DNA from: Egibacteraceae bacterium
Lineage (GTDB): Bacteria > Actinomycetota > Nitriliruptoria > Euzebyales > Egibacteraceae
Direction: 5' to 3'
DNA length: 44,456 bases
Assembly: GCA_035540635.1 (NCBI GenBank)
Contig: DATLGH010000052.1
Location: 1 to 44,456 of the forward strand
In this document: positions 35,902-43,975 of the stretch, one piece after another
Layout of the letters: every line of letters begins with the position of its first letter
How positions within the stretch are numbered: position 1 is the first letter of the stretch
Translations under genes and position numbers: made by a program
The notes under the pieces: model-generated
Databases searched by the model: none
Seen by the model: the letters and a program-made list of their open reading frames with translations, nothing else
What the model was told of the DNA's origin: nothing

Positions 35902-38186
35902 GTCACCGGATCCTGGGGGTGGAGGACAGCCCCGCGCAGGCGGAGCGGTTGCGCACGGTCGTGTCCGCGGCCGGCTTCGCGCTGGACCTCGCGGCAGACG
36001 GGCGTGAGGCGCTGCAGCGCCTGGACTCCCGGCCATACGACCTCGTCGTCAGCGACGTCGTCATGCCCCGGATGGACGGGTACGAACTGTGCCGGCAGAT
36101 CAAGGCAACGGACCCGCAGCTGCCGGTCGTGCTGCTGACCTCCCTGACCGACCCCGTCGAGATCGTCCGGGGTCTCGAGGCGGGCGCGGACAACTTCCTG
36201 CGCAAGCCCTACGACGCCGACCAGCTCGTCGCGCGCTTGCGCACGCTCCTGCAGCGTCGCGAGCGCCGGTCCACGGCAGACGCCCCCGCGGGCCTGGAGG
36301 CCATCCTCGGCGAGCAGCGCTACGCGGTCACCGCCGAGCGCCAGCAGATCCTCGACCTGCTCGTCTCCAGCTTCGAGGACCTCGTGCACACCAACGGCGA
36401 GCTGCTCCGACGCGGGGAGGCGCTGAGCGCGGCCCGCAACGACCTGCACCGCCAGCTCGAGGCAACCGAGGGGGAGCGGCGGCGCCTCGACGCCGTGCTC
36501 AAAGCGGTCCCCGACGCCATGGTCATCACCGACGAGCACGGCGTCATCACCGGCGCGAGCGACCGGCTCGTCACCCTCCTCGGCACCACCCGGGACCGGC
36601 TCGTCGGCCGGTCCCTCTTCGAGGAGGTGCGCTTCCGCGACTCGTCAGGCCAGGAGATCCCCCAGGAGCAGCGGCCGATCCCCCGCACCTTGACCGAAGG
36701 GATCGTCGAGATGGGCGCCAGCTTCGACCTGCTCGTGGATACCCCCGACGGGGCCGTCCCGGTGATCGCACGGGCAGCGCCGGTGCACGACCGGTCCGGC
36801 CGCACGGTCGCCGCGGTCGAGGCCCTGCACGAGATCGGTGCGCTTGCCGCCCACGACGCCCTCACGAAGCTGCCCAACCAGAGCCTCTTCGTCGACCGGG
36901 TGGCCCGCGCCGCCACCCTGTCCGCCGAGAGGAGGCGGCCGTACGCCGTCCTGGCGGTGACCGCCGACCGCTTCGCCCGCCTGCGGGAGAGCCTGTCACC
37001 CGCGGGCCTCGACCGCATCCTGGCCGAGCTGGCGTCCCGCCTCCGCGGGCTGCTCGCACGCCCGGACGTCCAACGACGCACCATCCTTGCGTCCGCGGCC
37101 TACTTCGGCCATGAGATGTTCGGAGTGGTGCTGCCGGATCTCGAGCACGAGATCCACGGCGTGCGGCTCGCGCACCTCGTGGCCGAGCGGCTGAGCGGAT
37201 CGCTGGTCGCCGACGGCGTGCCGGTCGAGGTGACCACGACGGTCGCCGCGGTGTTCGGCCGCACCGCAACGCCCGACCCCGTCCAGCTCGTCGCCGCAGC
37301 GGTGACCGCCGCACGCCGGGCCAGCCAGAGCGGCGGCGGCGGCGTGGAAGTGGTCGACCCCGCCGTGAGCGTGCGCGCGGGCGACACGCTGCGCCGCGAG
37401 GCCGAGCTGCGTGAGGCGATCGACGCCGGTGACCTGCGGGTGCACTACCAGCCGCAGGTGGACGTCGGGCGCGAGACACCGGTGGGCGTGGAGGCGCTCG
37501 TGCGGTGGCACCACCCCGAGCACGGGCTCGTGCCCCCGACAGAGTTCATTCCGCTGGCGGAAGAGACCGGGCTCGTCGTGCCCCTCGGCTGGTGGGTGCT
37601 GCGGGAGGCGTGCCGCCAGGCGGCTGCCTGGCGCCGCGAGCTGCCGGGAGCCGGGACTTTATACGTGTCGGTGAACCTGAGCCCATCCCAGCTCGACGTC
37701 GCCGATGCGCCCCAGCGGGTCGCCGGCGTACTCGAGGCGACCGGCCTGCCTCCCGGGGCCCTCACCCTCGAGGTGACGGAGAGCGGTGTGGTCGCGGACG
37801 CGCGCACGGCCACGGAGCGGTTGGAGGCGCTGTCCGCGCTCGGTGTGCGCATCGCCGTCGACGACTTCGGCACCGGTTATGCGTCGCTGCTGCAGCTGCG
37901 GCGCTTCCCCTTCCACAGCCTGAAGATCGACCGCGGATTCATCGCGGGCATGACAAGCGATGCCGAGGACGCCGCCATCGTGGCGGCGAGCGTCGGCCTC
38001 GCCCACACTCTGGGGCTGGAAAGCGTCGCCGAGGGCGTCGAGACCCCGGAGCAGCTGGCACAGTTGTGCGGGCTGGGATGCCAGCTCGCGCAGGGCTACC
38101 TGTGGTCACGCCCGCTTCCTCCCGCCGACCTCGAGCGATGGTGGCTCCGGAAAACGGAAGCCGCCTCCGTCCAGCGCCTCGCATAG
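35898..38186 (+). CDS. REC-PAS-degenerate GGDEF-EAL response regulator, predicted c-di-GMP phosphodiesterase
   Basis: This 762-residue output protein has a receiver at 1-125 (Asp53 in VVSDVVMPRMDG, Lys in NFLRKPYD), a helical linker, and a PAS domain at about 190-315 (DAMVITDEHGVITGAS). The GGDEF domain (about 318-490) has the active-site motif replaced by GHEMF at 404-408, so cyclase activity is unlikely. The EAL domain (about 500-750) has intact motifs: EALVRWHH (532-534), VNLSPSQL, LEVTESG, VDDFGTGYASL, LKIDRGFI and EGVET. It probably hydrolyses c-di-GMP when phosphorylated by the CheA encoded upstream. It takes the place of WspR but with the opposite predicted activity. Confidence 0.93.
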   Translation: MSHRILGVEDSPAQAERLRTVVSAAGFALDLAADGREALQRLDSRPYDLVVSDVVMPRMDGYELCRQIKATDPQLPVVLLTSLTDPVEIVRGLEAGADNFLRKPYDADQLVARLRTLLQRRERRSTADAPAGLEAILGEQRYAVTAERQQILDLLVSSFEDLVHTNGELLRRGEALSAARNDLHRQLEATEGERRRLDAVLKAVPDAMVITDEHGVITGASDRLVTLLGTTRDRLVGRSLFEEVRFRDSSGQEIPQEQRPIPRTLTEGIVEMGASFDLLVDTPDGAVPVIARAAPVHDRSGRTVAAVEALHEIGALAAHDALTKLPNQSLFVDRVARAATLSAERRRPYAVLAVTADRFARLRESLSPAGLDRILAELASRLRGLLARPDVQRRTILASAAYFGHEMFGVVLPDLEHEIHGVRLAHLVAERLSGSLVADGVPVEVTTTVAAVFGRTATPDPVQLVAAAVTAARRASQSGGGGVEVVDPAVSVRAGDTLRREAELREAIDAGDLRVHYQPQVDVGRETPVGVEALVRWHHPEHGLVPPTEFIPLAEETGLVVPLGWWVLREACRQAAAWRRELPGAGTLYVSVNLSPSQLDVADAPQRVAGVLEATGLPPGALTLEVTESGVVADARTATERLEALSALGVRIAVDDFGTGYASLLQLRRFPFHSLKIDRGFIAGMTSDAEDAAIVAASVGLAHTLGLESVAEGVETPEQLAQLCGLGCQLAQGYLWSRPLPPADLERWWLRKTEAASVQRLA

Positions 38187-38247
38187 CCGTCCCCGGCTTC
38201 CGCGTTAGCATCCCATGGCGCTCGCCGGCGCTCACCGCTCCAGCGAT

Positions 38248-39432
38248 TCACAAGTCAGCCGCCGAACCCTCGAGGACGCTGAGCGGTCCCGGACGCCCGA
38301 GCAGGTAGCCCTGACCGTAGACCACGCCGAGGTCACGCAGCGCCGCCAGCTCTGCCGGGTCCTCGATGCCTTCGGCCACGACCTCCGCTCCGGTCTCGCT
38401 CGCAAACGTGATGAGCGCGCGGGCCATCGCCCGACGCGCGCGGTCCACATGGATGTCGCGGATCAGGGAGACGTCGAGCTTGATGAGGTCAGGGGCCAGG
38501 AGCAGGATGTGCCGCAAGCTCGCGAAGCCCGCGCCCGCGTCGTCCACCGCGAGGTGGACGCCCGCCGCCCGCAGCGGCTCCAAGCCGCGGTTGAACGCGT
38601 CGTAGTCGTCGATCTGGGCGTGCTCGGTGATCTCCAGCACCGTGCGGGCCGGGGCCGCCGCCAAGACCGCGGCCTGCAGCGCTCCGTTGGTGGCGACCTC
38701 GGGGGAGACGTTGAGCGCAACATGGGCCCGGGTGGGCACGCGGGGGAGCTCGGCGAGGGCGAGATCGACGGCGAGCAGCTCCAGCTCCACGTGCAGGCCT
38801 GCCGATCGGGCGGCGTCGAACCACACGTCGGGCCCCCGGCGGGGCTCCTGAGGGAAGCGTGCCAGGGCTTCGACACCGATCACCGCCCGGTTGCGGACGT
38901 CGATGATCGGCTGGAACACCAGTCCCATCCGCCGGGACGCCAGCGCCGCTCGGACACGGGAGCCGACCTCCTGGCGGTCCCTGCTCGTGACGTTGCGATG
39001 CTCCAGCTTCGCGCGCAACTCGTCGAGCACATGGGCGGCGACCGGTGGCGGCAGCACGACCTCCCCGGCGGCGGATCTGCGGAGCGTCTCGACGATCTCG
39101 CGGTTGGTCGCTGTGCCCTTCGTGAGATAACCCACCGCGCCCGCCCTGAACATCTCGACGACCGCACCCCGGTCGGCGTAGGTCGAAAACGCCACCACCT
39201 GGGTGGGCGGCGAGGCCGCGCGGATGCGCCGGGCTGTCTGCTGGCCGCCGCCGGGCATCTTCGTAGCCAGCAGGGCGACGTCGGGCCGGTGCCTGCAAGC
39301 CTCGTCGACGGCCTCATAGCCGTCGGCGACCATCGCGACGAGCTCGAATCCCCGCTGAGGGGTGAGCAGCTCGGCGAGCACGTCGCGCACCGACGCGTCG
39401 GAGTCGGCCACGAGGATGCGCAGGCGGTCCAA
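38248..39432 (-). CDS. Pseudo-receiver / EAL-domain protein
   Basis: This is a 394-residue protein. The N-terminal receiver-like domain (about 1-120; LRILVADSDASVRDVL, YLTKGT) has Ala56 where the phospho-acceptor Asp should be (DVALLATKMPGG), so phosphorylation there is unlikely. The C-terminal EAL domain (about 155-390) keeps EALARF (188-190), LNVSPE, LEITEHAQID, LAVDDAGAGFASL, IKLDVSLI and AEGIED, so phosphodiesterase activity is possible, although the usual DDFG reads DDAG. It lies three bases after the kinase gene on the same strand and converges on the REC-PAS-GGDEF-EAL gene. Confidence 0.9.
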   Translation of the reverse strand: MDRLRILVADSDASVRDVLAELLTPQRGFELVAMVADGYEAVDEACRHRPDVALLATKMPGGGQQTARRIRAASPPTQVVAFSTYADRGAVVEMFRAGAVGYLTKGTATNREIVETLRRSAAGEVVLPPPVAAHVLDELRAKLEHRNVTSRDRQEVGSRVRAALASRRMGLVFQPIIDVRNRAVIGVEALARFPQEPRRGPDVWFDAARSAGLHVELELLAVDLALAELPRVPTRAHVALNVSPEVATNGALQAAVLAAAPARTVLEITEHAQIDDYDAFNRGLEPLRAAGVHLAVDDAGAGFASLRHILLLAPDLIKLDVSLIRDIHVDRARRAMARALITFASETGAEVVAEGIEDPAELAALRDLGVVYGQGYLLGRPGPLSVLEGSAADL

Positions 39433-39435
39433 CGC

Positions 39436-40581
39436 TCACACACCCAGGTCGGCGGCCGGCGGGGTAGCCGGAAGCCAGGACTCCACCACCGTGCCATGGC
39501 CGGGCGCGCTGTCGATGCGCCACCAGCCGTGGGCGAGCTGGGCGCGCTGGCGCATGGACGTCAGCCCGAGATGGCCGGGTCTGAGATCTTCGACCGTCTC
39601 CAGGGAGAACCCGACCCCGTCGTCCTCGACGCGGACAAGGTACCCGCCTTCGAGCTCGTCCAGGACGACCTTCACCTTGCTGGCCCGGGCGTGCTTGGCG
39701 ACGTTGACGAGCGCCTCCTGCGCGGTGCGGTACAGCAGCGCGCGAAGGCCGGGGGCCGGCTGGCTCACCGTGCGGTCCTCCAGCACGAACGCATAACCCG
39801 CCTCGGACGAGGAGCGCTCCAGGTACGTTTCCAGGGTGGCCGCGAGCCCGTCGCCCTCCAGGCCCTCCGGCGACAGCGCGAACGTCAGCTGGCGCAGGCG
39901 GGCGATCGCCAGCCGCACGGCTTGCTCCAGCTTGGCCTGCTGGGCTCGAAGGTCCGGGTCGGACACTGACTCGCCGAGCATCTCCAGGCGCATCGCCACC
40001 GCCGTCATGACCTGCATGGAGTCGTCGTGGATGTCGGTGGCGATACGCCACCGCTCCTCCTCCTGCGCTTGCGCGAGGTGTCCCACGAGGCGCTGGCGCT
40101 CCCGGTCGGCGAGTTCGAGCTCACGCACCTTCTCCAGCAGCTTGCCGTTGAGCACCGCCAAGTGCTCGCGTTCGGAGGCAGTTCCGGACGGCGGCGGCTC
40201 CTGGGAGGCAGCGGGTCGCCGCAGCGCCCTGCGCACCGTGCCGCAGACGGCGGTCGGTTCGGCCGACTTCGTGAGCACCTCGGTGATGCCGTAGGCCTCG
40301 GCGACGTTGCGCACCTCATCCTCGGCGTATGCGGCGGTGTAGATGACCACGGGGATCTGGGCGGTCGCCGGGTCACCGCGTAACTCCCGCACGAACGCGT
40401 AGCCGTCCACCTTGGGCATGAGCAGGTCGGTGATGACGACGTCTGGGTGCTCCACCCGCGCGACACCGAGCCCTTCAGCGCCGTTGGTGGCCTCCAGCAC
40501 CTGGTGCCCGCACTCGACCAGAGACGTGGACAGCCGCAAGCGGCTCACGGCGCTGTCGTCAACAACGAGGATAGTGGCCAT
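39436..40581 (-). CDS. Receiver-histidine kinase hybrid (HisKA_3 type)
   Basis: This is a 381-residue soluble kinase. It has an N-terminal receiver (TILVVDDSAVSR, Asp52 in VVITDLLMPKVDG, Lys in EVLTKSAEP), a coiled-coil linker (about 140-175), and a HisKA_3 dimerisation domain with the phospho-acceptor His185 in ERWRIATDIHDDSMQ. A HATPase domain follows (AQEALVNVAKHA N box, VEDDGVGF, HLGLTSMRQRA). Such NarX/DegS-class kinases usually phosphorylate LuxR-type regulators, but none is adjacent. No membrane segment is present, so it senses through its receiver or partners. It heads a two-gene operon with the EAL protein. Confidence 0.92.
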   Translation of the reverse strand: MATILVVDDSAVSRLRLSTSLVECGHQVLEATNGAEGLGVARVEHPDVVITDLLMPKVDGYAFVRELRGDPATAQIPVVIYTAAYAEDEVRNVAEAYGITEVLTKSAEPTAVCGTVRRALRRPAASQEPPPSGTASEREHLAVLNGKLLEKVRELELADRERQRLVGHLAQAQEEERWRIATDIHDDSMQVMTAVAMRLEMLGESVSDPDLRAQQAKLEQAVRLAIARLRQLTFALSPEGLEGDGLAATLETYLERSSSEAGYAFVLEDRTVSQPAPGLRALLYRTAQEALVNVAKHARASKVKVVLDELEGGYLVRVEDDGVGFSLETVEDLRPGHLGLTSMRQRAQLAHGWWRIDSAPGHGTVVESWLPATPPAADLGV

Positions 40582-40625
40582 CTTTGGACCAGCCCTTGTC
40601 TATGCGGTACCCGCAGTCCTGATCC

Positions 40626-40652
40626 CTTTCGGCTTGTCCGGTTCAGAACTTA
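40626..40652 (-). promoter_or_regulatory. Candidate sigma-28 (FliA/WhiG-type) promoter upstream of the receiver-kinase
   Basis: Read on the minus strand, TAAG and GCCGAAAG are separated by 15 bases, close to the TAAA-N15-GCCGATAA consensus of flagellar/sporulation sigma factors. A start near 40618 would leave a leader of about 37 bases before the ATG at 40581. This is a single match judged by eye and may be chance. Confidence 0.3.
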
Positions 40653-40667
40653 AGGGGCGGTCGCCGG

Positions 40668-40800
40668 CTATGGGGGCGTGAGGCAGGTCACGCCGCGGAA
40701 ACGGGCGAAGTCGCGGTCGAACGTGGCCACCCGGCACCGTGCTCGGTGGCCAGCGCGGCGAGATGCGCGTCGGCCACGAGGTTGGGGGGTACAGCGGTCG
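40668..40800 (-). pseudogene. PIN-domain (VapC-like) toxin C-terminal remnant, frameshifted
   Basis: In one frame the DNA encodes LVADAHLAALATEHGA, and one base out of frame VATFDRDFARFRGVTCLTPP then TAG. Together these are the conserved C-terminus of a VapC-type PIN ribonuclease (D-A-x-L-A-A-L-A ... T-x-D-R-D-F-x-R-F). A single missing base near 40735 breaks the frame. The N-terminal two thirds are absent, as the neighbouring gene ends directly at its edge. No antitoxin is seen. Confidence 0.7.
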
Positions 40801-41208
40801 CTACCCGCGCGCGAGGGCGGCTCCGACGATGGCGACCGCCTCGGCGGGATGGGGCGGCGTGCCGGTGAAGACGACCTCCCCGTCGACGACGACCGCGTTC
40901 CTCGCCACCCGGCGGGTCTGGTGCCACGCCTGCCGCCGGGAGAGCCCACGCCGGCGCCCGTCGCGCCACACCGTGGGCAGGAGCCAGACCATGTTGCGGG
41001 GGTCGGCGACGGTGATCTCGACCTCGTCGCCGGACCAGCGCCGGCGCAGCGCGAGGTACACCGCCGCCATCGCGTGCACCTCGGCACGCACCGAGGCGGG
41101 CGCCTCCCGGGCGCCACCCTCGGCGCCGATCCCGGCCGAGGCGCCACCGCAGCAGCCGCCGGGCATCCCGGCGTTCCATTCGCGGACGAGCAGCACACGG
41201 TGGCGCAT
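40801..41208 (-). CDS. Small vicinal-cysteine protein coupled to cstA (hypothetical)
   Basis: This is a protein of about 135 residues (ATG at 41208; a TTG at 41214 overlaps the cstA TGA as TTGA). Near the N-terminus is a Gly-rich vicinal Cys motif, MPGGCCGGASAG, after a beta-strand-like RVLLVREWN. The rest alternates helix and strand (VHAMAAVYLALRRRW, VEITVADPRN, ARNAVVVDGEVVFTG), which could be a thioredoxin-like fold; that is inference. It has no membrane segment and I do not recognise the family. The tight linkage to cstA suggests a related role, for example redox or metal sensing. Confidence 0.65.
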   Translation of the reverse strand: MRHRVLLVREWNAGMPGGCCGGASAGIGAEGGAREAPASVRAEVHAMAAVYLALRRRWSGDEVEITVADPRNMVWLLPTVWRDGRRRGLSRRQAWHQTRRVARNAVVVDGEVVFTGTPPHPAEAVAIVGAALARG

Positions 41209-41210
41209 CG

Positions 41211-42938
41211 TCAAGGCCTACCCGTTGCCTCCACGTCCGACTCCGCGGCCGGCGCACCGTGCCGGTCCTTGAAGGCCTGGTTGATGGCCATCGCCGCCTC
41301 GACGATGAGCCAGAGCGCGAGGAAGAAGATCACCGCGTCGAGGACGACGAGCAGGTAGTCCCGCTCAGCCCAGAACTCCCCGAGCTGGATGAACAGCGCC
41401 CACGTCGTCATGGTGAGCAGGAAGATGAGCGGCACGAGCGGTGCCGCGGGGTTGCGCCGCCGCTTCACGACCCACGTTGCGACCACCGCGAGGGCGAGCC
41501 CCGCCATGAGCTGGTTGGTCGTGCCGAAAAGCCGCCACAGGCGGCCGAACGTGAAGCCCGCGTCGCCCTCGCCGGGCACGAGCGCGAGGGCGAGGGGGAC
41601 GAGGACCGCGAGGACGGTGGCTGCCCAGATGTTCCGCGCGAGGGGGCGGAAGCCCGCCGTCTCGGCCATCTCCTGGATGACGTAGCGCTGGAGGCGGACG
41701 CCCGTGTCGAGCGTCGTCGCCGCGAAGGACACGACGACGACGGCGGCGAAGATGGCGCCGATCTCGGCCGGGATGCCGAAGCTCGTCACGAAGCGGCCGA
41801 CGCCCTCTGTGAAGTAGCCGAGGCCGCCGGCCGAAGCGGCACCGAAGTCGGCGTAGCGCTCCGCGTAGACGGCGGCGCCCCCGATGCCGGCGCTGACGGC
41901 CATGACCGACCCGAGCGCGAGGGAACCCTCCCCGACCGTGCCCATGACCCCGACGAAGCGGGCGTCGGGTTCCTTGTCGAGCTGCTTCGCGGTCGTGCCG
42001 CTCGCCACGAGGCTGTGGAATCCCGACACGGCTCCGCAGGCGATCGTGATGAACAGGAACGGGAACCAGAACGGGGCGTCCGCGGGCAGGTTGGCGTTGT
42101 AGAAGGGCGCCTCGATGACGAACCCGCCGAGCGCCAGCCCGCCGAAGATCACGAAGAGCGCGATGAACAGCTGGTGGGCGTTGATGAAGTCCCTCGGCTG
42201 GAGCAGGACCCAAACGGGAAGCCGGCAGGCGATGAAGGCGTAGACGAACAGGATCACGACCCAGAGGGCCCGCACCGGCACCCCCGTCGCCTCGGACAGC
42301 GGTGCGAGGTCCACCGGGTAGAGCTGGCCGACGGGGATGAACAGGTACATGACGACGACGGCCACGATGGAGGGGACGAGGATGCCGATCTGGCGGCGGT
42401 AGATGAGCTGTCCCACGGCGATGGCCAGCGGGATCTCCACGAAGATGGGGATGACCGCCGCCGGGTTGTTCACGAACAGGATGGAGATCACGACCGCGAA
42501 CACCGCGTTCACGAGCGTGAGCAGGAAGAAGATGACGACGAGGAACAGCGCGCGGGCCCGGCGGTTGATGACCTCGGCGGTGAGCGTGCCGATGTTGCGG
42601 CCCTTGTTGCGCACCGAGACGACGAGGGCACCGAAGTCGTGCACGCCTGCGGCGAAGATCGTGCCGACCGTGATCCACGCGAGCGCCGGACCCCAGCCCC
42701 AGAACACCGCGATGGCCGGTCCGACGATCGGCGCCGCCCCCGCCACCGACGTGAAGTGGTGACCGAACAGCACGTGCCGGTTGGTCGGCACGTAGTCGAC
42801 CCCGTCCTCGAACTCGTGCGCCGGGGTCACGAACGCCGGGTCGAGTGCGTAGACCTTGTCGGCGACGTAGGAGGAGTAGTAGCGGTAGCCGAGTGCGAAG
42901 GCGCTGAGCACGACCGCGACGACGACGATGGCGGGCAT
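41211..42938 (-). CDS. cstA: Carbon starvation protein CstA-family transporter
   Basis: This 575-residue protein with many membrane segments (about 16) belongs to the CstA/BtsT family; E. coli members import peptides or pyruvate. Family motifs are VPTNRHVLFGHHFTSVAGAAPIVGPAIAVFWGWGPA, VHDFGALVVSVRNKGRNIG, the CGAVSGFHSLVASGTTAKQL block and LDTGVRLQRY. Residues near the C-terminus (RLWRLFGTTNQLMAGLAL) are also typical. The ATG at 42938 follows GAGG-GGT and gives the expected N-terminus (MPAIVVVAVV). It is co-transcribed with the vicinal-Cys protein, whose start overlaps its stop. Confidence 0.96.
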   Translation of the reverse strand: MPAIVVVAVVLSAFALGYRYYSSYVADKVYALDPAFVTPAHEFEDGVDYVPTNRHVLFGHHFTSVAGAAPIVGPAIAVFWGWGPALAWITVGTIFAAGVHDFGALVVSVRNKGRNIGTLTAEVINRRARALFLVVIFFLLTLVNAVFAVVISILFVNNPAAVIPIFVEIPLAIAVGQLIYRRQIGILVPSIVAVVVMYLFIPVGQLYPVDLAPLSEATGVPVRALWVVILFVYAFIACRLPVWVLLQPRDFINAHQLFIALFVIFGGLALGGFVIEAPFYNANLPADAPFWFPFLFITIACGAVSGFHSLVASGTTAKQLDKEPDARFVGVMGTVGEGSLALGSVMAVSAGIGGAAVYAERYADFGAASAGGLGYFTEGVGRFVTSFGIPAEIGAIFAAVVVVSFAATTLDTGVRLQRYVIQEMAETAGFRPLARNIWAATVLAVLVPLALALVPGEGDAGFTFGRLWRLFGTTNQLMAGLALAVVATWVVKRRRNPAAPLVPLIFLLTMTTWALFIQLGEFWAERDYLLVVLDAVIFFLALWLIVEAAMAINQAFKDRHGAPAAESDVEATGRP

Positions 42939-42992
42939 CCGACCCCTCGCTTCCTCCGCCGACGGCGGGTCCACCTCCGAGCCGATCCGCAC

Positions 42993-43022
42993 ACAGTGCA
43001 TCAGCGGTGACGCCGGTGTCAA
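42993..43022 (-). promoter_or_regulatory. Sigma-70-like promoter of cstA
   Basis: On the minus strand a perfect TTGACA (43022 to 43017) is followed after 18 bases by CACTGT (42998 to 42993), a fair -10. The predicted start, near 42986, leaves a leader of about 50 bases before the cstA ATG. It is the only consensus -35 that I found in the window. Confidence 0.55.
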
Positions 43023-43070
43023 CGGCCCCCGGGACGGCTGGGGCGCGCCCGCGATAGCGTCCGAGGCGGC

Positions 43071-43862
43071 ATGGACGCCGACGACCTCACCCGCGCCTGG
43101 GACCGCGCCGCGGTCGCCGAGCTCGCCTACGTCGACGGCCACGGGCGCCCCCGCGCGACCGCCGTGACTCCCCTCGTGCTCGACGGCGGGCCGGCCGTGG
43201 CGCTGCCCTATGCGCGCAGTAACCTCGCCCGCGCCCTGGCCGCCTCCGGGACGGTCGTCCTGTCGGTGTCCGACTCGAGGATGGCGACGAAGGGCTGGGC
43301 ACCGTGCGCGGCGGGCGGCACCGCGGAGGTCGTCGAGGACCTGGAGGGCCGGTGCTTCCTCGGGGGGCCGCTCGCCCAGGAGCTCCGCAAGCACCCGCCG
43401 TCACGGGAGCTGCTCGACACGCCCGTCCTGCGCCGGGAGCACTGGTGGTACGTGCCGCGCTGGATCGTGCGGGTCGCGCCGCAGCGCGCGTGGCCGGTGG
43501 GGCGCCGCTCCAGCCCGGCGGAGGGCGTGCTCGTGACCGTCTCGGGGCCGCGCCAGCTCGCCGTCGACACCGTCCGCGTCGAAGACTGGGACGCCGACCG
43601 CGTCGTTGTCACCTCTCTGGCCGCGCACGACCTGCGAGGTCTGCGCGGCTCGGCCGTGCTCTTCACCCACGACTTCGCGGTGCCCGACCTCGACCGCTGG
43701 GTCGAGGCCTCCGCCACCGGGGAGCTCCGCGCGGGCGTGCTCCACGTGACGCAGCGGGACGGGCGCACGGCGCTGCCGAAGCCCTTGACCCTCGTCGGGC
43801 GCCTCCGCCGCCTGCGCGACCTCGAGCGCGCCTGCCGCCGCGGCCTGCGCGAGCGCGTCTGA
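43071..43862 (+). CDS. Pyridoxamine 5'-phosphate oxidase-fold (FMN-binding split barrel) protein
   Basis: This is a 263-residue protein. The N-terminal half has the split-barrel pattern: AELAYVDGHGRPRATAVTPLVLDGG, ALPYARSNLARALAASGTVVLSVSD and KGWAPCAAGGTAEVVED. The C-terminal half (about 145-263) is less conserved, with DRVVVTSLAAHDLRGLRGSAVLFTH. Such proteins bind FMN, F420 or heme; the cofactor cannot be told here. The ATG at 43071 is preceded by GAGG and by a TAGCGT -10-like box (43055-43060). It is transcribed divergently from cstA. Confidence 0.75.
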   Translation: MDADDLTRAWDRAAVAELAYVDGHGRPRATAVTPLVLDGGPAVALPYARSNLARALAASGTVVLSVSDSRMATKGWAPCAAGGTAEVVEDLEGRCFLGGPLAQELRKHPPSRELLDTPVLRREHWWYVPRWIVRVAPQRAWPVGRRSSPAEGVLVTVSGPRQLAVDTVRVEDWDADRVVVTSLAAHDLRGLRGSAVLFTHDFAVPDLDRWVEASATGELRAGVLHVTQRDGRTALPKPLTLVGRLRRLRDLERACRRGLRERV

Positions 43863-43975
43863 GGCCTCCACAACGGGCCTCCTGCCGACGAGCAGGCGAC
43901 CTACACCGGGCGTCGTCGGCGGTGCCCGCCTGGTAGGAGGCTAGGGTGCGGATCGCCTGACACGGGGAGACGTGG

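Noticed and set aside
41259-43010. 583-codon plus-strand frame opposite cstA
   Set aside because: The translation is a charged low-complexity string (Glu/Asp/Arg/His) without motifs; the minus strand encodes an unmistakable CstA transporter.
43863-43975. Small gene between the PNPOx-fold gene and the phosphoesterase remnant
   Set aside because: No start with codon bias; only a weak CCTGC/GCAGG hairpin near 43880 that may be a terminator.
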